From: Stenotrophomonas lactitubi
Lineage (GTDB): Bacteria > Pseudomonadota > Gammaproteobacteria > Xanthomonadales > Xanthomonadaceae
Length of the DNA: 64,000 nt
Reading direction: 5' to 3'
NCBI RefSeq assembly: GCF_002803515.1
Contig: NZ_PHQX01000001.1
Coordinates: 2,790,001 to 2,854,000, forward strand
Position 1 is the stretch's first letter; each line of letters begins with the position of its first letter. Below, one piece after another: positions 20,482 to 28,574 of the stretch. The position numbers were made by a program, and so were the translations under genes. The notes under the pieces were generated by a model. It did no database searches and had not been told where the DNA came from. It saw nothing but the letters and a program-made list of their open reading frames with translations.

Positions 20482-21201
20482 ATGCGCCTTTTCGTCCTTG
20501 CTGCGGCGCTGACCGCCCTGCCCTTCGCCGCCAGCGCACTGGACGTGCCGCCGGTGCGCTACCCCATCCTGCCGGCGCACGCCGCTACGGCCGAGGCTTT
20601 CGTACCGGCCGGCTGGGCGCTGGAATACCGGATTGAAGGCGACCTCGACCAGGATGGGCGCGCCGACCTTGCGCTGGTGCTGCGCCAGCAGGACCCAAGC
20701 AACATCATCGAGCACGATGGGTTCGGGCCGTCGCCGTATGACAGCAACCCGCGCATCCTCGCCATTGCCTTTGCGCGACCGTCGGGTTACGTGCTGGCGG
20801 CGCAGAACCACACGCTCATTCCACGCCCGGACTCGCCCGTGCTCAGCGATGCGCTGGCCGAAGGCACCGGCGTGTCGATCCAGCGCGGCGCACTGCGGGT
20901 GGGCCTGTACTCGTTCTCCAGCGCGGGCAGCTGGTCGACGAGCACCACCACGTTCACGTTCCGCTGGCAGGAAGGCCACCTCGCGCTGATCGGCTACGAC
21001 CGCGACTCGATGATGCGCAATTCCGGGCAGACCGAAGGCCTCAGCGTGAACTTCTCCACCGGCAAGGTGAAGCTGACCGAAGGCAGCATGCAGGACGACA
21101 AGGAGCAGGTGCGCTGGCAGACCCTGGCTGACCGCAAGCGCTGGACGCTGGACAGCGTTGGCGATGGCTGGGCGTTCAATCCGCTCGGCGACGGCGACTG
21201 A
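20482..21201 (+). CDS. Secreted protein of unknown function
   Basis: A 239-residue exported protein with a signal peptide (MRLFVLAAALTALPFAASA, cleavage near residue 19). A stretch DLDQDGRADLALVLR (about 53-67) resembles the calcium-binding loop of FG-GAP/VCBS repeats, and the rest looks beta-rich. I do not recognise a named family. The ATG at 20482 is used because GGAGG lies 6 nt upstream; an earlier ATG (20470) contains that site. Its 3' end is 7 nt from the convergent gene at 21209. Confidence 0.75.
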   Translation: MRLFVLAAALTALPFAASALDVPPVRYPILPAHAATAEAFVPAGWALEYRIEGDLDQDGRADLALVLRQQDPSNIIEHDGFGPSPYDSNPRILAIAFARPSGYVLAAQNHTLIPRPDSPVLSDALAEGTGVSIQRGALRVGLYSFSSAGSWSTSTTTFTFRWQEGHLALIGYDRDSMMRNSGQTEGLSVNFSTGKVKLTEGSMQDDKEQVRWQTLADRKRWTLDSVGDGWAFNPLGDGD

Positions 21202-21208
21202 GTCCGGG

Positions 21209-22489
21209 TCAGTCCGCCCGCAACGGCATCGACAGATACGGGCCCTCGCCTTCGCGCGCCGGGCCACGCCGCAATAGCTGCAGGTGGCGACCGTCGGCAG
21301 ACAGTTGTGGCATGCGGGTGTCCGAACGCCACTGCGCGGGCAACCGCGCCAGTGCCTCGTCGGCTGGCCCGGCCTGTTGCCGCAGCCAGCGCTGCGCGCC
21401 GAGCAGGCGGATCATCGCCGCTGCGTCCTGGCTGCGCGCCGCGTACTGCGTGTAGGACGGCCCGGCGATGGCGCTCAATGTGCATCCCAGCGGATTGGCC
21501 ACGCAGCCCACATCCCATCGGGGCGGTGGCGGGACAAGGAGCGGGACGTCGGCCGCCAGCGCCGTAGCTGCAGCAGGCCGGCATGCCCAGCCGAAATTGC
21601 CGGCGACCCGGGCCAGGGTGTGGTCGCGATCCAGCAGCAGGCGGCTGCCTGCTGTCTGCGTGGACGCCTCGATGGCCGCCTTGTTCATCGCAAATTCGCC
21701 CTGCATCGCTTGACACAGGCTCTGCTCGTCGGCGTCCAGCGGCTGCAGCGCCACCTCGCAGGAGGCGGGCAGCACGTAATCCGGTGATTGCTCGACCAGC
21801 ATGTCGCCCAGCAACGCGGCATGGGTCCTCACCACGGCGGCACCCATCATGCTGTCCACCAGCGTGCTGCCGGTGCGCATCATCCGCCGCCCGAACTGAA
21901 CCGATCTGCAGCCTGCCTCGACGGCACCGGCAACATCGCCCTGCAGATAGGCCAGTGCCTGCGCACTGGTGCCATCCAACAGCGGCGTGTACGCCGGCAG
22001 CGGCAGGAGTTCGCTTTCGAAGGGCTGGAACGGGGAATCGAAACGATCGTAGTCCGCCATCCGCGCCAGCCGCTCGTGCAGGCCGGCATGCCCGGCGTGA
22101 GCGTCAGCGAAGCGCTGCGGATCAGCGCGCACCTGTGCCAGGCAGCCGACGGGCCCGACGGCACAACGACCTGCCCCATCCAGAGTCAACGGTGCGTGTT
22201 TGGCGGCCAGCGCCGACGCGTGCGACGCCTGCGATGGCGAGGCCTTCCAGCGCTGCACATCGTCGGCCAACGCCGCCTCGCGCTGGGCCTGGTCCAGCCC
22301 ATCGAAGGGCAGCGTCCACAGCAGGGCGAAGCCGTTGCGACCTTCGTTGGGTTGCACGGCCTCAAGCAGACGCCTGTCTTCCCGCTGGGCGGCCGACAAC
22401 GGCCAGAACCTCGACAGCAGCCATGCCGCGACGGCCATCACCACCAGGGCCAGCATTGCCCAGCCCAACCACCGCAGCATCTTCAACAC
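21209..22489 (-). CDS. Membrane-anchored protein of unknown function
   Basis: About 426 residues. One N-terminal membrane helix (LRWLGWAMLALVVMAVAAWLLSRFW) precedes a large, Ala/Leu-rich, mostly helical periplasmic region with several Cys residues. I cannot assign it to a family. The likely start is GTG 22489, because AAAGGA lies 4 nt upstream; ATG 22480, three codons later, is the alternative. It is divergent from the DUF502 gene with only about 75 nt between them, so promoters must overlap. Confidence 0.65.
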   Translation of the reverse strand: MLKMLRWLGWAMLALVVMAVAAWLLSRFWPLSAAQREDRRLLEAVQPNEGRNGFALLWTLPFDGLDQAQREAALADDVQRWKASPSQASHASALAAKHAPLTLDGAGRCAVGPVGCLAQVRADPQRFADAHAGHAGLHERLARMADYDRFDSPFQPFESELLPLPAYTPLLDGTSAQALAYLQGDVAGAVEAGCRSVQFGRRMMRTGSTLVDSMMGAAVVRTHAALLGDMLVEQSPDYVLPASCEVALQPLDADEQSLCQAMQGEFAMNKAAIEASTQTAGSRLLLDRDHTLARVAGNFGWACRPAAATALAADVPLLVPPPPRWDVGCVANPLGCTLSAIAGPSYTQYAARSQDAAAMIRLLGAQRWLRQQAGPADEALARLPAQWRSDTRMPQLSADGRHLQLLRRGPAREGEGPYLSMPLRAD

Positions 22490-22564
22490 AGCATCCTTTC
22501 CCTGCATGGCCAGCACCGCCAACGGACAGCGTAAACGAGCGGCCGCGACCGCTACAATGCGCGC

Positions 22565-23248
22565 ATGTCGCTCGAAGCCCCCGCCCTGGTTCCCCGCCCC
22601 TCCCTGCAGCGCCTGTTCCTGACCGGCCTGCTGACCCTGTTGCCGATCTGGCTGACTTGGGTGGTGGTCAAATTCGTGTTCGTGCTGCTGTCGGGCATTT
22701 CCAGCCCGCTGGTAGTGCCGCTGTCCGAACAGATCGCGACCAACTTCCCGCATTACCTCGGCTGGGTCCGCGCCGAATGGATCCAGAACACCATCGCCCT
22801 GCTGGCCACGCTGCTGGTGATCCTGGCGGTGGGCGTGGCCAGCCGCCGCGTGGTCGGCCAGCGCCTGCTGCGCTGGGTCGGTGCGGTCATCAAGCGCATT
22901 CCGCTGGCCAGCATCATCTATGACAGCGCCAAGAAGCTGCTGGACATGCTGCAGACCGAGCCGGGCAGCACCCAGCGCGTGGTGCTGATCGACTTCCCGC
23001 ATCGCGACATGAAATCAGTCGGCCTGGTCACCCGGGTCATCAAGGAACAGGGCACCGACCGCGAACTGGCGGCCGTCTACGTGCCCACCACGCCGAACCC
23101 GACCTCGGGCTATCTGGAGATCGTGCCCGTCGAACTGCTCACCCCGACCGACTGGACGGTGGACCAAGCGATGAGCTTCATCATTTCCGGCGGTGCAGTG
23201 GCGCCCTCCAGCGTTCCGTTCACCCGCGCTGGCGATCGTTCCGAATGA
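22565..23248 (+). CDS. DUF502 membrane protein
   Basis: A 227-residue protein with two N-terminal membrane helices (LFLTGLLTLLPIWLTWVVVKFVFVLL; IQNTIALLATLLVILAVGV) and a soluble C-terminal domain containing GSTQRVVLIDFPHRDMKSVGLVTR and VYVPTTPNPTSGYLEIVP, characteristic of DUF502. The function is unknown; plant relatives (LCV/COV) affect vascular patterning. The stop codon overlaps the start of the next gene (ATGA), indicating translational coupling with the queuosine-precursor transporter. Confidence 0.88.
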   Translation: MSLEAPALVPRPSLQRLFLTGLLTLLPIWLTWVVVKFVFVLLSGISSPLVVPLSEQIATNFPHYLGWVRAEWIQNTIALLATLLVILAVGVASRRVVGQRLLRWVGAVIKRIPLASIIYDSAKKLLDMLQTEPGSTQRVVLIDFPHRDMKSVGLVTRVIKEQGTDRELAAVYVPTTPNPTSGYLEIVPVELLTPTDWTVDQAMSFIISGGAVAPSSVPFTRAGDRSE

Positions 23249-24030
23249 GCGAGGCGTCGCACGCGCGCCCGCTGCAGGACCGCGCGGTCCTGCTGTTCAT
23301 CGTGCTGGCCGCGTTCTTCTGTGGCAACGCCGTACTGGCCGAACTGATCGGGGTGAAGATCTTCGCCCTGGAAGACACCCTCGGCATCGATCCGCTGAAC
23401 TGGAACCTGTTCGGCCAGACCGGCTCGTTGAGCTTCACCGCCGGCACGCTGCTGTGGCCGGTGGTGTTCATCATGACCGACACCATCAACGAATTCTTCG
23501 GCAAGCGCGGGGTACGTTTCATCTCGTGGCTGGCGGTGGTGCTGATCGCCTACGGTTTCCTGTTCGCCTTCGCTGCGATCTCGCTGGCACCGGCCAACTG
23601 GTGGGTGACCTCGATGGATGCCCACGGCGTGCCCGATTACCAGGCCGCGTTCGCGGCGGTGTTCGGACAGGGCATGTGGACCATCGCCGGTTCGCTGGTG
23701 GCATTCCTGTTCGGCCAGTTGATCGACGTGGCGGTGTTCCATCGCATCCGCCAGGCCACCGGCGAGCGCCATGTATGGCTGCGCGCCACCGGTTCCACCG
23801 CGGTCTCGCAGCTGGTGGATAGCTTCGTGGTGATCTGGATCGCCTTCGTGCTCGGCCCGCAGCACTGGCCGACATCGCTGTTCCTGGCGGTGAGCAGTGT
23901 CAACTATGTCTACAAGATGGGCTTTGCGATCGCCCTGATTCCGTTGCTGTACCTGATGCGGCGTGCAATCACCCGTTATCTGGGCGAACACCGCGCCGCC
24001 GACCTGCGCGCTGCGGCCGCGGCTGACTGA
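23245..24030 (+). CDS. Queuosine precursor transporter, YhhQ/QPTR family
   Basis: A 261-residue inner-membrane protein with six or seven helices. It contains AELIGVKIFAL, AGTLLWPVVFIMTDTINEFFGKR and QLVDSFVVIWIAFV, signature blocks of the vitamin-transporter-like YhhQ family that imports preQ0/preQ1 for queuosine in tRNA. It starts with a 4-nt overlap (ATGA) to the DUF502 gene. No queuosine biosynthesis gene is in the window. Confidence 0.88.
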   Translation: MSEASHARPLQDRAVLLFIVLAAFFCGNAVLAELIGVKIFALEDTLGIDPLNWNLFGQTGSLSFTAGTLLWPVVFIMTDTINEFFGKRGVRFISWLAVVLIAYGFLFAFAAISLAPANWWVTSMDAHGVPDYQAAFAAVFGQGMWTIAGSLVAFLFGQLIDVAVFHRIRQATGERHVWLRATGSTAVSQLVDSFVVIWIAFVLGPQHWPTSLFLAVSSVNYVYKMGFAIALIPLLYLMRRAITRYLGEHRAADLRAAAAAD

Positions 24031-24126
24031 AGCCCCAGCGGCGCGCAAGCTGACTGCGCCCTCACGCTGGCCGTACGCGCGCGGATCGTGCAAGCTCCAC
24101 GGTCTGTGTTCCACGGAAGCTTCTTG

Positions 24127-26082
24127 ATGCCGTATTCCCCCCGCGTCCTGGCCGCCGCCATCGCCGCGTTGTTCCTGTTCAGCGCCGTTCCGCCGGCCGA
24201 AGCAGCGAAGAAGAAGGGCAGCCGCCCCGCCGCCGCGCAGACCCGCCAGGCAGCCAAGCCGAAGGCCCGCGCCGGCACACGTGCCACCCCGCCGGCCCGC
24301 GGCAGTTCGGCGCGCCGCGCCGCGCCGCGCCCGGTCGCCCCGGCCCGCGCAGTGCCCAAGCAGGTGCAGCTGGAGCGCTTGTACGACGAATACTGGGATG
24401 CCTCAATGCGGTTGAACCCGCTGCAGGCGACCTTCCAGGGCGAGCCGCGCTACAACGACCAGCTGCCCAATATTCTTTCCGCCGCCTGGCGCCAGCAATC
24501 GCACGACTTCACCACCGAATGGCTGGGCAAGGTCGAGAAGATCGGCAGCGACGGCCTGCAGGGGCAGGACCTGCTCAGCTACGAGATCTTCGTGCGCGAC
24601 GCCCGCGCCTCGCTGGCCGCCGAACGCTATCCGAGCTGGATGATGCCGATCAGCCAGTACTACAACGTCGGCAGCATCATGGCCATCCTCGGCGCCGGTG
24701 CTGGCGCGCAGCCGTTCAACACGGCCAAGGACTACGACACCTGGTCGCGCCGCTCGCTGGGCATTCCCGATCTGTTCGACCAGGCCATCGCCAACATGCG
24801 CCAGGGCATGAAGGCCGGCGTGGTGCAGCCGCGCGACCTGATGGAAAAAGTACTGCCGCAGCTGGACGCGGTGATCAAGCCGACCGCCGAAGAGAGCATC
24901 TTCTGGTCGCCGATCCGGACCATGCCGGAGTCCATCTCCGCCGAAGACAAGGCGCGCATCAGCGCCGAGTACAAGCGCATGATCGAACTGCGCATCATGC
25001 CGGCCTACCGCGCCCTGCGTGGCTTCATCGCCACCGAATACCTGCCTGCCACGCGCAGCAGCAGCGGCCTCGGCGCACTGCCCGATGGGCAGGCGTGGTA
25101 TGCCAACCTGATCGTGCAGACCACCGCCAGCCAGCAGACCGCCGCGCAGCTGCACGCGCTGGGCGAACAGCGTGTGCAGGAGCTGCAGGCGCAGATCACC
25201 ACGGTGATGCGCGATGGCAAGCTGCGCAGTTCGCAGGCCAAGCTGCTGCGCAGCATGCGCAACGACCGCCAGTTCCAGTACAGCGACGCCAACGCGCTGC
25301 TCAACCGTTACCGGCAGGTGCAGCAGCAGGTCGATGCACGCCTGCCGCTGGTGCTGGACACCCTGCCGAAGGCGCCGCTGCAGATCCATGCAGTGGAACC
25401 GGAGCGCGCCATGACCGCCGCCGCAGCCTCCTACCAGCCGTCGCCCCCGGGGCAACCCGGCGTGCTGTTCGTCAACACCCGCGACCTGCCCAGCCGCAAG
25501 CGCTGGAACGTGCCGGTGCAGTACCTGCATGAAGCCATTCCCGGCCACCACGTGCAGCTGGGCCTGCAGCAGGAACTGACCAAGCTGCCGCGCTTCCGCC
25601 GCCTCGGCGGTGACCTCGCCTTCGTCGAAGGCTGGGGCCTGTATGCGGAGACCCTGGGCGAAGACCTCGGCGCGTACACCGATCCGTACGACCGCATCGG
25701 CTACCTGTATTCGCGCCTGCTGCGCGCCGCGCGCGTGGTCGCCGACACCGGCGTGCATGCGCAGGGCTGGAGCAAGCAGCAGGCCGTGACCTATCTGCAG
25801 AAGACCGTGGACATGAGCAGCGACGACGCCAACGCCGAGGTCGAACGGATCATGGCCCAGCCTGGCCAGGCGCTGTCCAACGTGGCGGGCCTGACCACGA
25901 TCATCGCCCTGCGCGACAAGGCCAAGGCACGCCAGGGTGCAGCGTTCGACCTGCGTCGCTTCCATGCCGAAGTGCTGAAGGACGGTTCGATGCCACTGGA
26001 TGTACTGGACCACAAGATCGAACGCTGGCTGGCCCAGCCGGCCACGGCAACACCAGCACCAGCACCCGCACCCGCACCCTGA
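24127..26082 (+). CDS. DUF885 family secreted protein (putative peptidase)
   Basis: A 651-residue exported DUF885 protein. A signal peptide (residues 1-25) is followed by a basic Ala/Pro/Lys-rich linker (about 26-80), the DUF885 domain, and a C-terminal PAPAPAPAP tail. The HEAIPGHH motif (HExxH-like, in the C-terminal third) with VEGWGLYAE downstream is the predicted zinc site. The family is thought to be metallopeptidase-like, but few members have been characterised. The start at 24127 has GGAAG upstream and gives the signal peptide. Confidence 0.87.
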   Translation: MPYSPRVLAAAIAALFLFSAVPPAEAAKKKGSRPAAAQTRQAAKPKARAGTRATPPARGSSARRAAPRPVAPARAVPKQVQLERLYDEYWDASMRLNPLQATFQGEPRYNDQLPNILSAAWRQQSHDFTTEWLGKVEKIGSDGLQGQDLLSYEIFVRDARASLAAERYPSWMMPISQYYNVGSIMAILGAGAGAQPFNTAKDYDTWSRRSLGIPDLFDQAIANMRQGMKAGVVQPRDLMEKVLPQLDAVIKPTAEESIFWSPIRTMPESISAEDKARISAEYKRMIELRIMPAYRALRGFIATEYLPATRSSSGLGALPDGQAWYANLIVQTTASQQTAAQLHALGEQRVQELQAQITTVMRDGKLRSSQAKLLRSMRNDRQFQYSDANALLNRYRQVQQQVDARLPLVLDTLPKAPLQIHAVEPERAMTAAAASYQPSPPGQPGVLFVNTRDLPSRKRWNVPVQYLHEAIPGHHVQLGLQQELTKLPRFRRLGGDLAFVEGWGLYAETLGEDLGAYTDPYDRIGYLYSRLLRAARVVADTGVHAQGWSKQQAVTYLQKTVDMSSDDANAEVERIMAQPGQALSNVAGLTTIIALRDKAKARQGAAFDLRRFHAEVLKDGSMPLDVLDHKIERWLAQPATATPAPAPAPAP

Positions 26083-26098
26083 CCGTCACGGAGCTGCC

Positions 26099-27169
26099 AT
26101 GCGCCCTGCCGCCCTGCTGTGTATCGCCGTCCTCGCTGTGCTGCCGTCGATCACCCTGGCGGCGGCACCGCTGGCGCCGCCGGATGCAGGCATCGATGGC
26201 CTGATGCAGGCCTACGATGGCCAGGTGCCGGGTGCGGCGGTGCTGGTGCTGCACGACGGGCAGCCGGTATTCCGCCGCGGCTACGGGTTGGCCGTGGTCG
26301 AAGATGGCAGCGCAGTGACGCCGGCCAGCAACTTCCGCCTGGCCTCGGTCAGCAAGCAGTTCACCGCTGCGGCGGTGCTGTTGCTGATCGAGGACGGTCG
26401 CCTCGCACTGGACCAGCCCGCGCGGCGCTGGCTGCCGGAACTGCCGCCCGCCGCTGCCGCCATCACCTTGAGGCAGTTGCTGTCGCACACCAGCGGCCTG
26501 CTGGACTACGAAGACCTGATGGACCCTGCCGACACCCGGCAGGTGCACGACGCCGATGTGCTTGCCCTGCTCGCCCGCGAAGATCGGCTCGCCTTCGCAC
26601 CCGGTACGCAGTACCGCTACAGCAACAGCGGCTACGCATTGCTGGCGCTGATCGTCGGCCGCGCCGCCGGCAGCGACTTTGCCAGCTTCCTGCAGCAGCG
26701 CATCTTCCGGCCACTGGGCATGGCGCATACCGTCGCCCACCAGGACGGTGTCGATGTTGTGGCGCAGCGTGCCTATGGCTACAGCGAGGTTGACGGCCAC
26801 TGGCAACGCACCGACCAGAGCACGACCAGCGCCGTACTCGGCGACGGCGGCATCTACGCCTCGCTGGACGACCTCGCGCGCTGGGATGCGGCCCTGTACG
26901 ACGACCGCCTGCTGTCGGCCGCATCACGCAAGGCGATGTTCAGCCCGGCCACCGCCACCACCGAAGCGGACGTACCGCACTACGGTTTCGGCTGGCGCTT
27001 GAACGGCCGCATGCAGTGGCACAGCGGCGAAAGCATCGGCTTCCGCAACGTGATCCTGCGCTACCCGGACAAACACCTGACCGTGATCGTGCTGAGCAAC
27101 CGCAACGCCCCCGAACCCTATCCGCTGGCGCTGAAGATCGCCCAGCGCTGGCTGGACACCCTGCAATGA
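26099..27169 (+). CDS. Serine hydrolase, beta-lactamase/class C fold
   Basis: A 356-residue exported protein (signal peptide 1-23, ending LAAAP). It has the class C/esterase active-site set: SVSK (Ser83, Lys86), YSN (Tyr174-Asn176) and HSGES (KTG-box equivalent, about residue 314). HTSGLLDYE is the usual neighbour segment. Such proteins are D,D-peptidase-, esterase- or amidase-like; real beta-lactamase activity is unlikely without further evidence. It lies 17 nt after the DUF885 gene, and its TGA overlaps the ATG of the VOC gene, so the three probably form one operon. Confidence 0.87.
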   Translation: MRPAALLCIAVLAVLPSITLAAAPLAPPDAGIDGLMQAYDGQVPGAAVLVLHDGQPVFRRGYGLAVVEDGSAVTPASNFRLASVSKQFTAAAVLLLIEDGRLALDQPARRWLPELPPAAAAITLRQLLSHTSGLLDYEDLMDPADTRQVHDADVLALLAREDRLAFAPGTQYRYSNSGYALLALIVGRAAGSDFASFLQQRIFRPLGMAHTVAHQDGVDVVAQRAYGYSEVDGHWQRTDQSTTSAVLGDGGIYASLDDLARWDAALYDDRLLSAASRKAMFSPATATTEADVPHYGFGWRLNGRMQWHSGESIGFRNVILRYPDKHLTVIVLSNRNAPEPYPLALKIAQRWLDTLQ

Positions 27170-27570
27170 CCCCCGAAACCACCGGCCTGCTGGGCATCCA
27201 CCATGCCGCACTGATCTGCAGCGACTACGCGCGCTCGAAAGACTTCTACGTGCGCGTGCTGGGCCTGCGCATACTGGCCGAGAACCACCGCGTCGCACGC
27301 GACTCGTGGAAGCTGGACCTGGCCCTCCCCGATGGCGGCCAACTGGAGCTGTTCTCCTTCCCCTCGCCGCCCGCACGGCCCAGCCGCCCCGAAGCCCAGG
27401 GCCTGCGCCACCTCGCGTTCCGGGTGGCTGCGCTGGAACCATTCATCGAACGCCTGGCCAGCCACGGCGTAGCCTGCGAACCGATCCGCGTGGACGAATA
27501 CACCGGCCGCCGCTTCACCTTCTTCGCCGACCCCGACGACCTGCCGCTGGAGCTGTACGAGATCGGTTGA
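27166..27570 (+). CDS. VOC family protein, YaeR/GloA2-like
   Basis: A 134-residue vicinal-oxygen-chelate (glyoxalase-fold) protein. GIHHAALICSDYARSKDFYVRVLG, ARDSWKLDLALPDG, LELFSFPSPPARPSRPEAQGLRHL and RFTFFADPDDLPLELYE closely follow E. coli YaeR. Metal ligands appear to be His13 near the start, a central His and the final Glu. The substrate is unknown. It overlaps the upstream hydrolase by 4 nt (ATGA). Confidence 0.9.
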   Translation: MTPETTGLLGIHHAALICSDYARSKDFYVRVLGLRILAENHRVARDSWKLDLALPDGGQLELFSFPSPPARPSRPEAQGLRHLAFRVAALEPFIERLASHGVACEPIRVDEYTGRRFTFFADPDDLPLELYEIG

Positions 27571-27590
27571 GCGATCCTCAATCGCGAAGT

Positions 27591-27719
27591 TCATCCACGC
27601 ATGGCGTGGATCTACGTGTCGACCAAGGTCGACACCTACCAAGAGCAGGCCGTGCCATTCCGACAGGTGTTCATCCATACATGGCATGGATCCAAGTGTC
27701 GACCAAGGTCGACACCCAC
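27591..27719. repeat. 80-bp tandem duplication of a two-SMAG module
   Basis: Module 1 holds a minus-oriented GTAG palindrome (27593-27615, ATCCACGC type) and a second one (27616-27639, GTGTCGACC type). Module 2, 80 bp on (27671 onward), repeats both, with the first decayed (27673-27695) and the second carrying GTGG instead of GTAG (27696-27719). The spacer after each (AGCAGGCC.TGCCATTCCGACAG) is duplicated too. Confidence 0.85.
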
Positions 27720-27740
27720 CAACAGCAGGCCATGCCATTC

Positions 27741-27936
27741 CGACAGATCGCAGGACTCTGTCGAAGGCGGGGTGGGTCCGGTTGCGGGGGCGTGAGCCGC
27801 ATGGATGCGGCGACCGAGCTTGCATGGACGTACTTGCAGCGTCCCCCGCAACCGGACCCACCCCGCCATCCCACAGAACAGCCGCTTTTGCCGTTGCTCC
27901 GGCCGTTGCCTCTGCGGGTGCCGGGCGCAGCCCGGC
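27741..27936 (+). repeat. Long-hairpin element with 52-nt core, copy A
   Basis: A small 7-bp hairpin (CGACAGA 27741-27747 / TCTGTCG 27757-27763) precedes a perfect 25-bp stem (27766-27790 with 27843-27867). The stem encloses a 52-nt core (27791-27842) holding GCCGC-ATGGAT-GCGGC and a second ATGGAC loop. Downstream is a conserved ATCCCACAGAA tail and a terminal 7-bp hairpin (27920-27936). It fills most of the 452-bp gap between the VOC and DUF2147 genes. The same architecture recurs four more times in the window. Confidence 0.85.
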
Positions 27937-28022
27937 CAAGCCCCCCTTCCCCATACCCCGCCGAATGGGTATACAGTCGACCCGTACCGGCATCGTGCCG
28001 GAATGAACCCTGGGAGGGGACC

Positions 28023-28472
28023 ATGCGCAAGACCTTCAAGACCCTGCTGCTGGCGCTGCCGCTGTGCCTGGCCGCGCTCTCCGCGCAGGCCGCCGACAGT
28101 GCCGCCGGCCGCTGGAAGACCATCGACGACAAGACCGGCAAGGTGAAGTCGATCGTCGAGATCAGCCAGGCCGCCAACGGCACGCTGACCGGCCGTGTGG
28201 TCGAGATCCTGCATTCGGACAAGGGCCCGAACCCGGTCTGCGACGGTTGCGAAGGCGCCAACAAGAACAAGCCGGTGCGCGGCATGACCATCCTCTGGAA
28301 CCTGGCCCAGGACAAGGGCAGCACCAGCAAGTGGTCCGGCGGCACCATCCTCGACCCGGGCAACGGCAAGACCTACAAGTCCAAGCTGGAACTCCAGTCC
28401 GGTGGCACCAAGCTGGATGTGGCCGGCTGCATCGCCTTCATCTGCCGCACGCAGACCTGGGTGCGCGAGTAA
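28023..28472 (+). CDS. DUF2147 secreted protein
   Basis: A 149-residue exported protein: signal peptide (MRKTFKTLLLALPLCLAALSAQA, cleavage near 23), then a DUF2147 lipocalin-like domain starting AAGRWKTIDDKTGKVKSIVEI and ending CIAFICRTQTWVRE, with CDGCEG in the middle. The function of the family is unknown; relatives are often stress- or envelope-linked. The ATG has GGGAGGGG upstream. Its promoter must lie in or after the repeat element that precedes it. Confidence 0.88.
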   Translation: MRKTFKTLLLALPLCLAALSAQAADSAAGRWKTIDDKTGKVKSIVEISQAANGTLTGRVVEILHSDKGPNPVCDGCEGANKNKPVRGMTILWNLAQDKGSTSKWSGGTILDPGNGKTYKSKLELQSGGTKLDVAGCIAFICRTQTWVRE

Positions 28473-28497
28473 GCGCACCGGTCCTGCACGGCCCCCA

Positions 28498-28521
28498 GTG
28501 ACCCGGCTCCGGCCGGGTCAC
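28498..28521 (+). terminator. Perfect hairpin after the DUF2147 gene
   Basis: A 10-bp stem (GTGACCCGGC / GCCGGGTCAC) with a TCCG tetraloop starts 26 nt after the stop codon. There is no T run, so termination is likely only if assisted. Confidence 0.45.
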
Positions 28522-28574
28522 CGCGTTGCGGGCATGCGATAATCCCCGGTTCCCCCTGGCTGCACCCCGTGACC

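Noticed and set aside
26099..27169. A true class C beta-lactamase (resistance gene)
   Set aside because: The active-site motifs are present, but they are shared by esterases and D,D-peptidases, and the chromosomal operon context (DUF885, VOC) does not suggest a resistance determinant.
27791..27842. Conserved short peptides in the 52-nt cores (for example SRMDAATEL and PHGCGDRA in two frames)
   Set aside because: The same conservation appears in more than one frame and follows the base-paired structure; codons are not biased to synonymous change, so the DNA or RNA, not the peptide, is conserved.
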